DNA of 64,000 bases from Wurfbainia villosa (taxonomy: Eukaryota > Streptophyta > Magnoliopsida > Zingiberales > Zingiberaceae): the NCBI GenBank assembly GCA_025175895.1, contig CM046005.1, positions 54,356,325 through 54,420,324 of the forward strand, in the 5' to 3' direction. The first letter of the stretch is position 1; each line of letters opens with the position of its first letter. The translations under genes were made by a program, and so were the position numbers. The notes beneath the pieces are model-generated. The model saw only the letters and a program-made list of their open reading frames with translations, did no database searches and had not been told where the DNA came from. Shown here piece after piece: positions 35,678 to 48,034 of this stretch.

Positions 35678-36346
35678 TTACATTCAAAACATCTAAAATT
35701 AGAATTAGATTTAGATTTAGCTTCTTTGGTTTGATTGACGGGTCATCTTCGTCTCTTGATCATCTTCTGAACTAGATTAACTAGTTCGGTTTCCATCTCG
35801 GGGTCTACCTCCGACTCGTACTCATCCTCTTCCTTTGGGGTGGTTTGTTTGCGGGCTTCTTCTTCGAACCTGCAAGTAAGGTAATACCTTTCTCGAGAGC
35901 CAAATTAGACTGTTCATGAAGTTCGAATTCAAAGAATAATTTATCTAGTCTAATCTTAGAAAGGTCCTTAGAAATCTTATAGGCATCGACCATGGATGCC
36001 CACAAGGTAGTCCTAGGAAAAGCATTAAGTGCACAGCTTATAAAGTCTCGATTTTCGACCTTTTGTCTGATGGAGTGCCAGCTATTGAAAATGTCTTGTA
36101 TACAAGCATGTAGTTGTGTTGCCATCTCGTGTTCCTACATCTTAAGGTTATACAACTTATTGAAAAGTAAGTCACGTTTACACACCTTCGCATCGTCAGT
36201 TCCTTCATGTAGTTTTACGAGTTTATTCCATAGATCTTTCGCACTGATGTAGGAGCCGACATGGCTTAGCTCCTCTTTGAAGAAGACACATTGAAGAATT
36301 TGGGTCACCATGGCGTCAGCTTCCACTTGTCTTTTCATGGCGTTCA
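35678..36346 (-). pseudogene. Sirevirus E gag, capsid part
   Basis: The minus strand reads a capsid-type Gag: AMKRQVEADAMVTQ, SAKDLWNKLVKLHEGTDDAK, KVENRDFISCALNAFP and LDKLFFEFELHEQ, ending in the first half of the zinc knuckle (RCFEC) next to the TTACA duplication. It resembles the Gag at 32677-34428 but is clearly diverged, with frame breaks near 36130 and 35800. Element D is inserted at 36346; the N-terminal residues lie at 45646-45760. Confidence 0.82.
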
Positions 36347-38525
36347 TGTTAGTAATATATGAGAGATGTCCTAAGGCAATCGCCTTATGTATGAACCATT
36401 TATATGATAAATGAAGATTCACTATTTGAGTATACATGTTTCATGTATTTGATTGGATCTTAAACTCATTTACTGAATGTCCACGATACGATTCACAAAG
36501 ATGAGAGAATTTGTGATTGGATCACAACTAGTGAGTATCTCTACATGTGTAATTGTGATGTATCGGAATTATCCTAGTCGATGAATTGATGGATTTGGAC
36601 ACCATCAATTTCGAGACTAGCACGAGGTATACTCCTTGGTGTATCCAAGCATTCTCACCGACCGGAGACATTGTGATGTTCGAGTTAATCGTGGATGCTA
36701 GTTATGGTAACTAGTTCATTGGAGTGACCACCGTAAGACTTCATATGGTTCTGCATATATAGATATGTCAATGAAGTTCTTACTGTGGCTTAAGTGCGAT
36801 GTTCCTTTGACTTGCGGTATTCAAGTCATCTTGATCATGGAGACTTATGCTTTGACATCTTAAGCAAACATCTCCGAGGAGATGTGGACCCGGGATGATT
36901 GGGGGTATAAGTAGTGATCGAAGGTGTTTGAATAGCCTATAAAAGTTCACCACTCCTTGCGAGGAGATGTATACCCATGGCCTCTCGGTCAGTTGTTACT
37001 AAAGTCTTTGGCCAAAGCATTACATGTTTAGAGTAAGGTACTCTTGATACATGTGGAGTAACTAGAATCCGTAGGGCGAGGAAATGATACTTGGGCTAGG
37101 TGTGGCGTAGTCGACCTAGTGAGGTGACACAATAGACCATGTCACGAACCAAGTGGGTATAAGATGAGTGAAGGGAATGGGGCACGATTCATTCGAGCTC
37201 TTGAAGGGTTTGAGAAATAGTTACGGATCAACCGTTGATCTTTTGGTTAATTGGGGATCATGATGTACTACTAGGTGCCACTCATGATCGTTCTATAATT
37301 AATGGTTAATTATAGGCGGCCAACATAAACCGAGAACCTATTTGGTCACGCTGCGAGTGTAATCCAAAGGATTTAAAGCGAGCTTGAGAATGGGATTCTC
37401 GGACGAGAGAAACTAGGTTTGGTTGGACCAAACATAAGCGAGCATGAAATTGTTTGATCGCAATGGAGCGTGGATGGGCGTGTCTTATGAAGACATAATG
37501 GATGGACCAAAATGGTTTGGTTCTAATCCAATGGATGAGAATAAACCAAAGGGTTTGGTTTATTTTAAGCGAATGAACCAAAAGTTGGTTCGGTTCGTTT
37601 TAACTTAAAATAAACCATCATGGTTTGGTTTATTTTAACTTATCTTAATGGAGCGGGTTAACGGGCCTAATGGTTATGATCCAATAACCATTAAGAGAAT
37701 TAGTTCTCTATAAAAAAGTGCTTAAGGGATTGTTAAACCTAACTAATCCAAACCTAGCCCCTTGAGTTGCCGCCCACCTCCTTGGAGAGTTTTGGCGCCA
37801 ACCTAAAGCTGCCACCGCCCAGCCTTGTGCCGCCGTCCAAGCTCCTTGCCAGCGTCCAAGCTTCAGCCGGTGAACCTCCGGCGACCCTCCGGTGATCTCC
37901 TATAGGTTCGGCATCAAGGTGATCCTTTTCTCTCCTTGTTTTGGCCGGCGCCTACTCCTCCACCAAGCTGTCCAGTTTTCTGGACAGCTTCTCCTCCCTC
38001 GTCGGGCGTCGTTTGGGCGGTTAGTGCTCCGACAGCGGCTAACTTACCAGGGATTTGATCTCGGTAATCCTCTGAGGTGGAGGGCGAAGGATTCGTCAAG
38101 CGGTTGTGAATACCTCTCCGGAGAAGCGAGTTTTGAGAACTCATTTTGGATCCGAATTTGGATTCGGATCGTGATCATCTCTCGATCACGTCGTCTTCAA
38201 CACGAGGCTAGTAACCCGTACGAAGACGAAGCTCGTGACTTAGCGAAGTCATCCCGAGGAGCTCGGCGTGGATCTGGATAGAGCGATTCTTACGAGGATC
38301 GTTCGGTTGATGTCGTTCCGCTACGTCATACGGAAGGTATAACGTAGTTTAATTTCCTTTATTGCAAATTTTAGTTTACGGTTATGTCTACACTTGTTGT
38401 AATATGCATGCGTGTGTTGTGTGTGTTGTAATAAATATAGATTTATTATTTTAATTGCTTCCGCTGTGCTCATGTTTACGAAACATGATCGAACACACAC
38501 ACGCCGCGGTGCCGGAAACCCAACA
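36347..38525 (+). mobile_element. 5' LTR of D
   Basis: Begins TGTTAGTAATATATGAG and ends GGAAACCCAACA; 2179 bp against 2214 bp for the 3' LTR. The length difference comes from many small indels (see findings). Confidence 0.92.
37708..37717 (+). promoter_or_regulatory. TATA box of D 5' LTR
   Basis: CTATAAAAAAG-type site in TAGTTCTCTATAAAA; the same context is at 44808-44815 in the 3' LTR. Confidence 0.7.
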
Positions 38526-38526
38526 G

Positions 38527-38538
38527 TGGTATCAGAGC
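38527..38538 (+). other. PBS of D
   Basis: TGGTATCAGAGC one base after the LTR end; tRNA-iMet type. Confidence 0.93.
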
Positions 38539-39780
38539 CCAGGTTGTGTTTCGACATTATCGTAAAATGGTTTTGCGATAGTCTCTGGAAATTTTTCTAA
38601 ATTTTGGAAATTTAGAAGTATTTATGGAAATTTTCAATTTTGGAAAGTCTAGAAGTATTATGTAAATCTTCCACTTTTGGAAAGTTGGAAGTATTTATGA
38701 AATTGATATTTTCCATAAATAAAATATTTGATTAGATTCTGGAAATTTGTTTCCTAATTTAATCATGATTTGATTTGAAATCAAATCTTAAAATATTTTA
38801 TTTCCATAAGTAGTTTTAATGATTTAGGAAATTGGTTTCCTAAATAGATTTTCCTTAATCAAATAATTCCATGAATAAAATATGTGATTAGATTTGGAAA
38901 TTTGTTTCCTAATTTAATTATGATTTGATTTGGAGAATCAAATCTTAAACATATTCTATTTCCATAAATAGTTATGACATATAAGGAAATTATATACATG
39001 ACATAATTGTATGCCATGTAATTGCATTAGATGCATAACATTATGCCATGCGTGTCGTGACATGTAGATGTATGCCATACCATGTAGATAATAGTTATTT
39101 GCATGCAAAGAGGATGAGACATAAAAACCCTTAATCAATATTAAAGCCTACACCTTCCATTAATATGGTTAGAACGAGTTAGTTTCTTGTTTGGGTTGTT
39201 GGACTCTCTCAAGCACTCGAACACGAATATGTTCAAACCATGGAATAGTTTAATACTAATATGGTAGAGTCGGAGGTCAATCGTTAGCTTTGGTTGTTGG
39301 ACTCTCTCCAAGCTGGGCTAATTGGTTGAATGCGCTCTAACCATATTAAAACTATGTCGATTAATGGGTTGGCTTTAACTTTGGAGCATCGGCTTGTTGG
39401 ACTCTCTCCAAGGTCGATGTAAAGGGAGGTGAAGTTGGGTGCTATGCATATGATGCATACTTGTTAATGTGTTAACAACCCGATGTATGTGTGAACATTC
39501 AATTAGTTGATAGCACATTGTGATAGTTGCATATCGGGATATATCGGTATAGATGATACCTACGTCGTAGTTATGAATGGCTTGTTGGACTCTCTCGAGG
39601 TTGTTCATAACTATGATGGATATCAACCCATTCGGAGATGGACCTCGATCTCGAAGTGATTTTGGGGTTTTGAAATTGAAAAATGAATGGGATTTATAAA
39701 TGTATATTGATGCATTTTAAAATCATCTTTCTCATATATGCTCGTTTGTATTTCTAAGTTAATATATTGATCATGATGTG
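38539..39780 (+). other. Leader of D, non-coding
   Basis: No gene. It contains two related AT-rich copies at about 38700-38815 and 38865-38970 (TTCCATAAATAAAATAT...GATTTGATTT) and four copies of TGTTGGACTCTCTC at about 39197, 39288, 39392 and 39580, each beside different sequence. Confidence 0.7.
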
Positions 39781-39789
39781 TTTGAATTT

Positions 39790-40400
39790 GCGTTCCATTT
39801 TGGATTGAATAAATTAGTGGGCGAACTTCTTGGACTAGCTTAGAAACTTGAGAATTGTTCTCAAGGTGGAAAAGCTTGTATGTCCTCGAGCGCCTCTTCA
39901 CATCCTAGTGACAATGCAACTCTGGACCAATTGTTGGCCTATCGAAACATGTAGTGATTACGAACAAATGAGTTGCATCATGCTAGCCGCGATGGAACCC
40001 AAGCTCTGGCGGCATGAGCATATGGATGCTCATATCGTAGTCCTTCATCTTTGTGAGTTGGTTGATGAGCAAGTGAGATTGAAAGGTTGAAGTCTCAGCT
40101 CCTCTTCACCTTTGAGATGCTAGGAGGTTCATCGTAGTCTTGCTCGATATCTTTGAAGGCTGTGGAGTCTTACGAGAAGCATGGCGAGGGGCGAGTCTTT
40201 GTTAGTTGATTCCTCGAAGAAAGGTTCTAAGAGGAGGTCAAAGGAACGAAGGGAAGAAGAGAAGGGCTAAGAAGGTAGAACTAGCACAAAAGGAAACTTG
40301 CCAACAATATGGAAAGGAGAGCCAATTGCGAAGAAAGTGCAAGATTTGTCTTGAGTCCTTGAAGAAGGATAAGGCATCGGATGCCCCATCTTCTTCATAA
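39790..40400 (+). pseudogene. D gag remnant
   Basis: Fragments of a copia Gag: CIMLAAMEPKLWRHEHMDAH near 39970-40030, then scrambled or deleted sequence, then a Lys-rich segment and a failed zinc knuckle (CQQYGKESQLRRKC near 40285-40345, where the spacing and the His are lost). It is much shorter than a normal Gag and could not be functional. Confidence 0.75.
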
Positions 40401-41753
40401 ATCTTCTTTATTGATTGTCATTCTATTTCCTTAGACACTTGGGTATTGGATACTGGGTGTGGCTCACATATATGTAATGACATACATGGGCTAAGGAATA
40501 GAAGAAGACTCGTCAAGGGAGTCAAATTTACGTGTTGGGAATGAAGCAAAGGTTCTTGCACTCGCCATCGGAGCGTATTTGTTGAAACTCCTAGGACTTG
40601 TATTAGAACTGGACAATTGCTTTTATGTTCCTTCGTTGATAAAGAACATCATTTCTATTTCTTGTCTAAATAGAAATGGTTTCCATTTGACGTTTAGTAA
40701 CAATTGTTGTTACATAACTTTGAATGGGGTTCTTTATGGATGGAACTTTATGCAATGGTGTTTATCGTTGGGCGTATCCGATGACATTTGCAATATCGAG
40801 CGAGCAACAAGAGTGCTCGAAAGGATAATCAAATAGACTCCTACATGTGGCATTGTCGTCTTGGCCATGTAAGCAAGAAACGCATGTCCGAATTACACCG
40901 ATGTGGAATTCTGGAATCGTTTGAATTGGATTCATACGATACATGCGAATCATGCTTAAAAGGCAAGATGACTAAGTTACCTTTTACGGGAAAAGGTGAA
41001 CGAGTGGGAGAGTTACTAGGTCTAATACATACTGATGTATGTGGACCTATGTCAACTCAAGCTTTAGGAGGCTATAGCTACTTCATTACCTTCACCGATG
41101 ATCACTCACGGTTTGGGTATGTGTTCTTGATGAAACACAAGTCTGAAGCCTTTGAAAGGTTCAAAGAATTCAGAAATGAAGTAGAGAAACAACATGACAA
41201 AAGTATTAAAATACTTCGATCGGATCGAGGTGGTGAATACTTAAGTCAAGAGTTTCTTGATTATCTAAGAGACAATGGCATATTGTCTCAATGGACTCCG
41301 CCATATACACCACAGCATAATGGTGTATCTGAGAGGCGTAACCGGACCTTGTTGGACATGGTCAGGTCAATGATGAATCATGCGACTCTTCCCAAGTCCT
41401 TTTGGGGTTATGCACTTCAGACAACTGTTTACTTGTTAAACAGAATGTCTACCAAGGTAGTCTCAACTACTCCATATGAGATATGGAATAGTAAGAAACC
41501 TCATGTATCTTACTTGAAGATATGGGGTTGTCATGCTTATGTGAAGCGGACAGTATCAGACAAATTGGATGCTAAGTCTGATAAATGTCTATTTATTGGA
41601 TACCCTAAGGAAACAAGGGGTTACCAATTCTATCATCCTGTGGAACAAAAGGTGTTTGTTTCAAGGCATGCTGTGTTTCTAGAGAAGAGTTTCTCTTGCA
41701 AGAAAGCAGTGGGAGTGTCATCGAGCTTGAGGAGGCTCGAGAGACTCAAATAG
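40401..41753 (+). pseudogene. D protease and integrase
   Basis: The protease segment has LDTWVLDTGCGSHICND near 40435-40485 with DTG intact, but frame breaks follow (40500-40780). From 40842 an open stretch gives the pre-integrase zinc region (MWHCRLGH, CESCLKGK) and the integrase core with HTDVCGP, SDRGGEYLSQEF and NGVSERRNRT, so the D-D-E residues are all present. Its C-terminal part (LKIWGCHAYVK, LFIGYPKETRGYQFY) is also intact to 41753, where a TAG stop ends it. Integration function is lost because the polyprotein is not continuous. Confidence 0.87.
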
Positions 41754-41875
41754 ACATTGATGAGATACAGTGAAGCACTGACGGTAGGCAACTCATAGTG
41801 ATGAGCAATCATTTGGACCTATTGTAACACCACATCTTCGTAGATCTGGTAGAACACATAATATTCACGAGAGAT

Positions 41876-43420
41876 ATGGATTTCGTAAGTGAATCGAACG
41901 ACGTGTTACTCATTGATGATGAGGAGCCTACCAGTTATGAAGAAGTGCTGACAAGTTCAGAAAGGGATAAGTGGCTTGGTGCCATGAAGTCGGAAATGGA
42001 TTCCATGTATGAAAATCAAGTTTGGAACTTGGTTGACCCACCTGAAGGCATAAAGCCTATAGGGTGCAAGTGGGTTTTCAAGAAGAAAACCGACATGGAT
42101 GGTAATGTGATTACCTATAAGGCTAGATTGGTGGTGAAAGGATATCGTCAAAAACAAGGTGTTGATTATGACGAAACCTATTCGCCTGTAGCTATGCTTA
42201 AATCCATTGGGATGCTCCTGGCCATAGCGGCTCATTATGATTATGAGATATGGCTGATGGATGTGAAAACAGCTTTCCTTAATGGAAACTTGCTCGAGGA
42301 CGTGTATATGATACAGCCTGAGGGTTTCACATCGGTTGATAAAACCAAGGTATGCAAGTTGCGACGATCCATTTATGGATTGAAGCAAGCATCCAGGAGC
42401 TGGAATATCCGTTTTGATGAGACGATCAAAAAGTTTGATTTGTCACAAAATCCAGACGAACCTTGTGTGTACAAGAAGGTTAGTGGGAGTGCAGTCGTGT
42501 TCCTAGTATTGTATGTCGATGACATATTACTTATAGGAAATGATGTGTCAATCTTACAGTCAGTTAAGTTTTGGTTATCCAAGACATTCTCCATGAAAGA
42601 CCTGGGAGAAGCAACCTACATCCTTGGGATTAAGATCTATAGAGATAGATCGAAACGGTTGCTTGGTCTTTCGCAGTCTACATATATAGACCGAGTGCTA
42701 AAGAGGTTTAGCATGTCGGAATCCAAGAAAGGTTATCTGCCCATCAGGCATGGGGTACACCTTTCGAAGTCTATGTGTCCGCGCACAGAAGACGAGAGGA
42801 TTTGCATGAGTAAGATTCCCTATGCATCCACAATAGGATCTATCATGTATGCTATGTTATGTACGAGGCCCGATGTATCATATGCTCTGAGTGTCACGAG
42901 CAGATACCAGTCTGATCCAGGAATGGATCATTGGGCGGCTGTTAAGACGATCCTTAAGTACTTGAGAAGAACTAAGGATGTGTTCCTAATATATAGAGAA
43001 GGGTACATGGTGATACGTGGGTATACGGATGCCAGCTCCAGACAGACAAGGATGATTCCATGTCTCAGTCTGGGTATGTATTCACCTAGAATGGAGGCGC
43101 AATAAGTTGGAAAGGTTCCAAGCTTGACACTATAGCGGATTCTGCCACTAAGGCAGAATACGTTGCGACTTTAGGCGAAAGAAGGCGGTTTGGATCAAGT
43201 AGTTCATCTATGAACTTGATGTGGTCTCATCAATGATCCAAACATGTGTATTGCTATCATCTTATCGAGAGAGATCATAAGTAGGAGCGAAATACAAATC
43301 GAAAAATTCCCCTTTGAAAGGAACTTAGCGGATCCTTTGACTAAAGCATTACCTCAAAGTAAGTTTGAGGGTCATGTTAGAGCTTATGGTATTGGATACC
43401 GTAGCGATTGACATTAGGCC
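41876..43420 (+). pseudogene. D reverse transcriptase and RNase H
   Basis: A 409-codon open stretch to 43105 encodes RT: KWVFKKKTDMDGNVITYKAR, KTAFLNGNLLEDVYMIQPEG, intact YVDD near 42510 and KDLGEATYILGIKIYRD. The RNase H start (GYTDAS) is reached, but the frame is lost at about 43035. Remains of RNase H in shifted frames follow to about 43410 (ADPLTKALPQSK). The RT active site looks intact. Confidence 0.9.
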
Positions 43421-43431
43421 AAGTGGGAGTC

Positions 43432-45645
43432 TGTTAGTAATATATGAGAGATGTCCTAAGGCAATCGCCTTATGTATGAACCATTTATATGATAAATGAA
43501 GATTCACTATTTGAGTATACATGTTTCATGTATTTGATTGGATCTTAAACTCATTTCTTGAATGTCCACGATACGATTCACGGCATGAGAGAATTTGTGA
43601 TTGGATCACAACTAGTGAGTATCTCTACATGTGTAATTGTGATGTATCGGAATTATCCTAGTCGATGAATTGATGGATTTGGACACCATCAATTACTGTT
43701 GAGACTAGCACGAGGTATACTCCTTGGTGTATCCAAGCGGTGATTCTCCTTGGAGACATTGTGATGTCAGTTAATCGTGGATGCTAGTTATGGTAACTAG
43801 TTCATTGGAGTGACCGGTAGTAAGACTTCATATGGTTCTCTGCATATATAGATATGTCAATGAAGTTCTTCTTGTGGCTTAAGTGCGATGTTCCTTTGAC
43901 TTGCGGTATTCAAGTCATCTTGATCATGGAGACTTATGCTTTGACATCTTAAGCAAACATCTCAGGAGATGTGGACCCGGATGATTGGGTATAAGTCGAG
44001 TGATCGAAGGTGTTTGAATAGCCTATAAAGGATTCACCACTCCTTGCGAGGAGATGTATACCCATGGCCTCTCGTCGGATTATTACTAAAGTCTTTGGCC
44101 AAAGCAATACATGTTTAGAGTAAGGTACTCTTCGATACATGTGGAGTAACTAGAATCCGTAGGGCGAGGAAATGATACTTGGGCTAGGTGTGACGTAGTC
44201 AGCCTAGTGGGGACTGACACAATAGACCATGTCCTGAACCAAGTGGGTATAAGATGAGTGAAGGGAATGGGGCACGATTCATTCGAGCTACTGAAGGGTT
44301 TCAGAAATAGTTCTGGATCAACCGTTGATCTTTTCGGTTAATTGGGGATCATGATGTACTACTAGGTGACACTCATGATCGTTCTATAATTAATGGTTAA
44401 TTATAGACGGCCAACATAAACCGAGAACCTATTTGGTCACACGCACAACGAGTGTAATCCAAAGGATTTAAAACGAGCTTGAGAATTGGATTCTCAGACC
44501 GAGAGAAACTAGGTTTGGTTGGACCAAACATAAAGCGAGCATGAAATCGTTTCAGTCGCAATGGAAGCGTGGATGGGCTGCGTCTTATGAAGACGTAATG
44601 GATGGACCAAAATGGTTTGGTTCTAATCCAATGGATAAGAAAAAACCAAAGGGTTTGGTTTATTTTAAACGAATCAACCAAAAGTTGGTTCGGTTTGTTT
44701 TAACTTAAAATAAACCATCATGGTTTGGTTTATTTTTACTTATCTTAATGGAGCGGGTTAACGGGCTTTATGGATATGATCCATTAACCATTAAGAGAAT
44801 TAGTTCTCTATAAAAGTGGGCTTAAGGGATTGTTAAACCCTAACTAATCCAAACCCTAGCCCCCCCTTGAGTTGCCGCCCACTCCTTGGAGGAGTTTTCG
44901 GCGCCAATCCAAGAGCAGCCGCCGCCCAGCCTTGTGCCACCGTCCAAGACCCTTGCCGGCGTCCAAGCTCCAGCCGGTGAACCTCCGGCGACCCTCCGGT
45001 GATCTCCTATAGGTTTGGCATCAAGGTGAGGCTTTTCTCTCCTTGTTTTGGCCGGCGCCTACTCCTCCACCAAGCTGTCCAGTTTTCTGGACAGCTTTTC
45101 CTCCTCTCGTCGGAGCGTCGTTTGGACGACGGTTAGTGCTCCGACAGCGGCTAACATACCAGGGATTTGATCTCCGGTAATCCTCTGAGGTGGAGGATGA
45201 AGGATTCGTCAAACGGTTGACGAATACCTCTCCGGAGAAGCGAGTTTTGAGAACTCGTTTTGCATCCGAATTTGGATTCGGATCGTGATCATCTCTCGAT
45301 CACGTCGTCTTCAACACGAGGCTAGTAACCCGTACGAAGACGAAGCTCGTGACTTAGCGAAGTCATCCCGAGGAGCTCGGTGTGGATACGGATAGAGACG
45401 ATTCTTACGAGGATCGTTCCGGTTGATGCCGTTCCCGCTACACGTCATACGGAAGGTATAACGTAGTTTAATTTCCTTTTATTGCAATTTTAATTTACGG
45501 TTATGTCTACACTTGTTGTAATAGCATGCGTGTGTTGTGTGTGTTGTAATAAATAGGAGTATTTATTATTTTAATTGCTTCCGCTGTGCTCATGTTTACG
45601 AAACATGATCGAACACACACACGCCGCGGTGCCGGAAACCCAACA
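43432..45645 (+). mobile_element. 3' LTR of D
   Basis: Same ends as the 5' LTR, followed by the GTTCA duplication. The TATA-like site is at 44808-44815. Confidence 0.92.
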
Positions 45646-46024
45646 GTTCATCCATTAATCGTAATCCAATGATTCACCCACTTCATTAGTAGGAAGTGTG
45701 AATCCAGTTTGGATTACGATCCACATCTCGATTTGGGTCTTTAGGAAGCACTACATTCGACCCTTCTAGTAACGAAAGTCATCTTCGTTGTAAAACGGAG
45801 GTCGGACGGTGCTAAACCCTTCGAGATGGGACATTTAGGAAGAGAGAGAAAATACCTTGCAATGACAAAAACAAACAAATGTACCAAAACTTTCATCTTT
45901 GATTAGTAGTGTGGGAGAACGAATTTAACCGAAATGAAAAAGTCAAAAAACCAAAAAAAAATCTGTAAAACGTGGCTTGATTGGTGATTTCACCAAATCA
46001 TAGTGCCCCGACTCTGATATCAAT
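45646..46024 (-). pseudogene. Sirevirus E gag N-terminus, leader and PBS
   Basis: Minus strand from about 45745 reads MWIVIQTGFTLPTNEVGE, then a stop, then WMN, which joins AMKRQVEA at 36346 across D. The rest is leader. The PBS at 46012-46022 reads TGATATCAGAG on the minus strand, one change from the usual TGGTATCAGAG. Confidence 0.72.
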
Positions 46025-47115
46025 TGTTGGATCGATATGAGCACGAGAGGGGGTGAATAGCGCACAAAAATATTTATTTTCGATTCGTCGATTCGATAAG
46101 CAAGGAGAGTAAAATGCAATGGAAAATGAAATAAGACACAGAGTATTTTACTTGGTTCAAAGCCCATGGCTGCTAATCCAAGGCCCTAGTGGTCTGAGAC
46201 CACGAGTGGAGGGTAAATAACTAAAATACTCCTCCTCGTTGGAGGTAGGAGTGGACGAGTACAAGAATGATCAAGACTTGAGGTAGAGGGACAATCCTCC
46301 TCTCCTCGTTACGATTAAAGCTCCAAGAAATACAAGTAAATGAAGACTAAACTTTAAAAACAATACCGACCACTTTGAAGATTTGAGTTTTGAGCTCGAG
46401 TTGTCATCGTTTCGGCAGCGCTTCGTCATTGTAGGATCGTTGGAGAGTAGCGGTGTTGTGGAGGCATTTGGAGAGCTTTGAATTGATGAAAATGGTGAAG
46501 AACACTCCTTATTTTATAGCCTTTAAGAACCCTAAATGTTGAGCTCAATCCTTTTCACCAAAGGCCACCTCACACTAAGATAAGGGGGTGAAGTTTTGAC
46601 TCTCCTCGAGGCTGGAATTTGAACAGCAGTCGACTGCCACCCTTATCCGTCGAACTGATGACCAGTAGTCGACTGCAAATAGCCAACAGTCGACTGCTGG
46701 CTAGGGTTTTCGACTACATTGTAAAGTTAGCTCGAAAATGAAACATATATAAGTGAGTTCGACGACCACTTACCGTTCGATCTCGACATAGACCTTCCAT
46801 GGGATGTCTTAGTCGGATCGTCACCTAAGGACGTCCCCATACGGAGGACACGACCTTACTTGCACTCACTCACACGAGCTTACCTCAACCTTTACCTTTG
46901 AAGCTTTGCTTTCGGTCTCCACCTGATTTCTTCGGCCCCCTCTGAAGGCCTTCTAGAGTTGCCCGACCACAACGGTTCCCTCCTGGTGACGCTGACCTTT
47001 AGCTTAGCATTCCTATACACTTTATTCATCTCGTGACTTAATAATATGGGCTTAACTTTGTGTCTTTTGCTATAATCAAAACTTAGGTTCGACTTAGGTG
47101 CCTACTGCACTAACA
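46025..47115 (-). mobile_element. Sirevirus LTR shared by E and H
   Basis: Ends TGTTGG...CTAACA on the plus strand, 1091 bp. On its left is a PBS with E's gag; on its right is a polypurine tract (47116-47130) with H's RNase H. In minus orientation it is therefore both the 3' LTR of H and the 5' LTR of E. It contains CAGTCGACTG-type palindromes at about 46625, 46675 and 46690. Confidence 0.82.
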
Positions 47116-48034
47116 ATCTCCCCCTTTTTGATCTATGGCAAATCCACACAAAGTCAAGGAAATAAATTGAATGTATTAAGTGAAATGACTATTATGAAGT
47201 ATGAATATAAAATCTTAAAGAGTATACTTAACTTCATAAGTTGAGCATGACAAAAACTCTTTTTCAAGTGCTCCTCCTTGAGGAATCCTCCCCCTTGACC
47301 GAGGGTGAGTACTTGAAAAAATGTCTTAACCCTCCCCCTTGATGTTTGCTACTTTAAGAAGAGTTTAAATAATCGAAATTACTTTACAATGGCCTTAGTG
47401 TTTAAATAAGTTCAAGTTAAGTAATCAAAAACTAATTTTTTATTTCTTAACCTTGGCCTTTCTCCCCTTTTTCAATTTAAAGGTTAAGTTTTAAAAGGTA
47501 AGTTAACTAAGCATTTACTTAACTTGGGCCATTAAGATGTAATAAAAAAATTGATCCCTTAACTTTGGCCTTTTCTCCCCTTTTGCTATAAATCGAAAAG
47601 AGTGGGGGGTTTTGAAAAACATAGTTTTTGAATTTAGTTTTAAGTCCAAGCATGTTCCAAATAAATTTTGAAAATAGTAGTTTAAACATAAGCTCATCTA
47701 TTTATATGTTCAACTCTATTTGACTTGATTGATATGGAATAATAAACAAGTCCTGATTAGAGTTGGTTAATTTATGTAATTATACTCCGTGGTTCATATC
47801 GATGCACTAGACCTACATCTGGAACTAGGAGTGAGGTCGTAACATCTCATCCCATCTACGTGGCTAAGTACACAAATACATTACTCCTATGTGTTGTGAG
47901 ATGTGTTGGCTCCTTAAATCTATAGGTGCATGATATCTAGGGTAAACCCTAAGCTAGTTCCATTAACATGAAAAGTAAATAATAGAGTATATAAAAATAT
48001 AAGTTGTAAATCCTACTCTATTATGCACATGCCC
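47116..48034 (-). other. Polypurine tract and 3' untranslated part of H
   Basis: The minus strand reads AAAAAGGGGGAGAT at 47116-47130 next to the LTR. The rest is AT-rich, with further CTCCCCCTT strings at about 47285-47340 and no gene. Confidence 0.75.

Larger units (their letters stand above)
36347..45645 (+). mobile_element. D: complete-length Ty1-copia retrotransposon
   Basis: LTRs at 36347-38525 and 43432-45645, PBS, gag-pol remnants, a polypurine-like tract (AAGTGGGAGTC) and the 5-bp duplication GTTCA (36342-36346 and 45646-45650). Its family is different from A/B/C, though both are copia with similar pol. The gag part is badly decayed, while integrase and RT are long and open, so coding decay is uneven. 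Confidence 0.93.
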
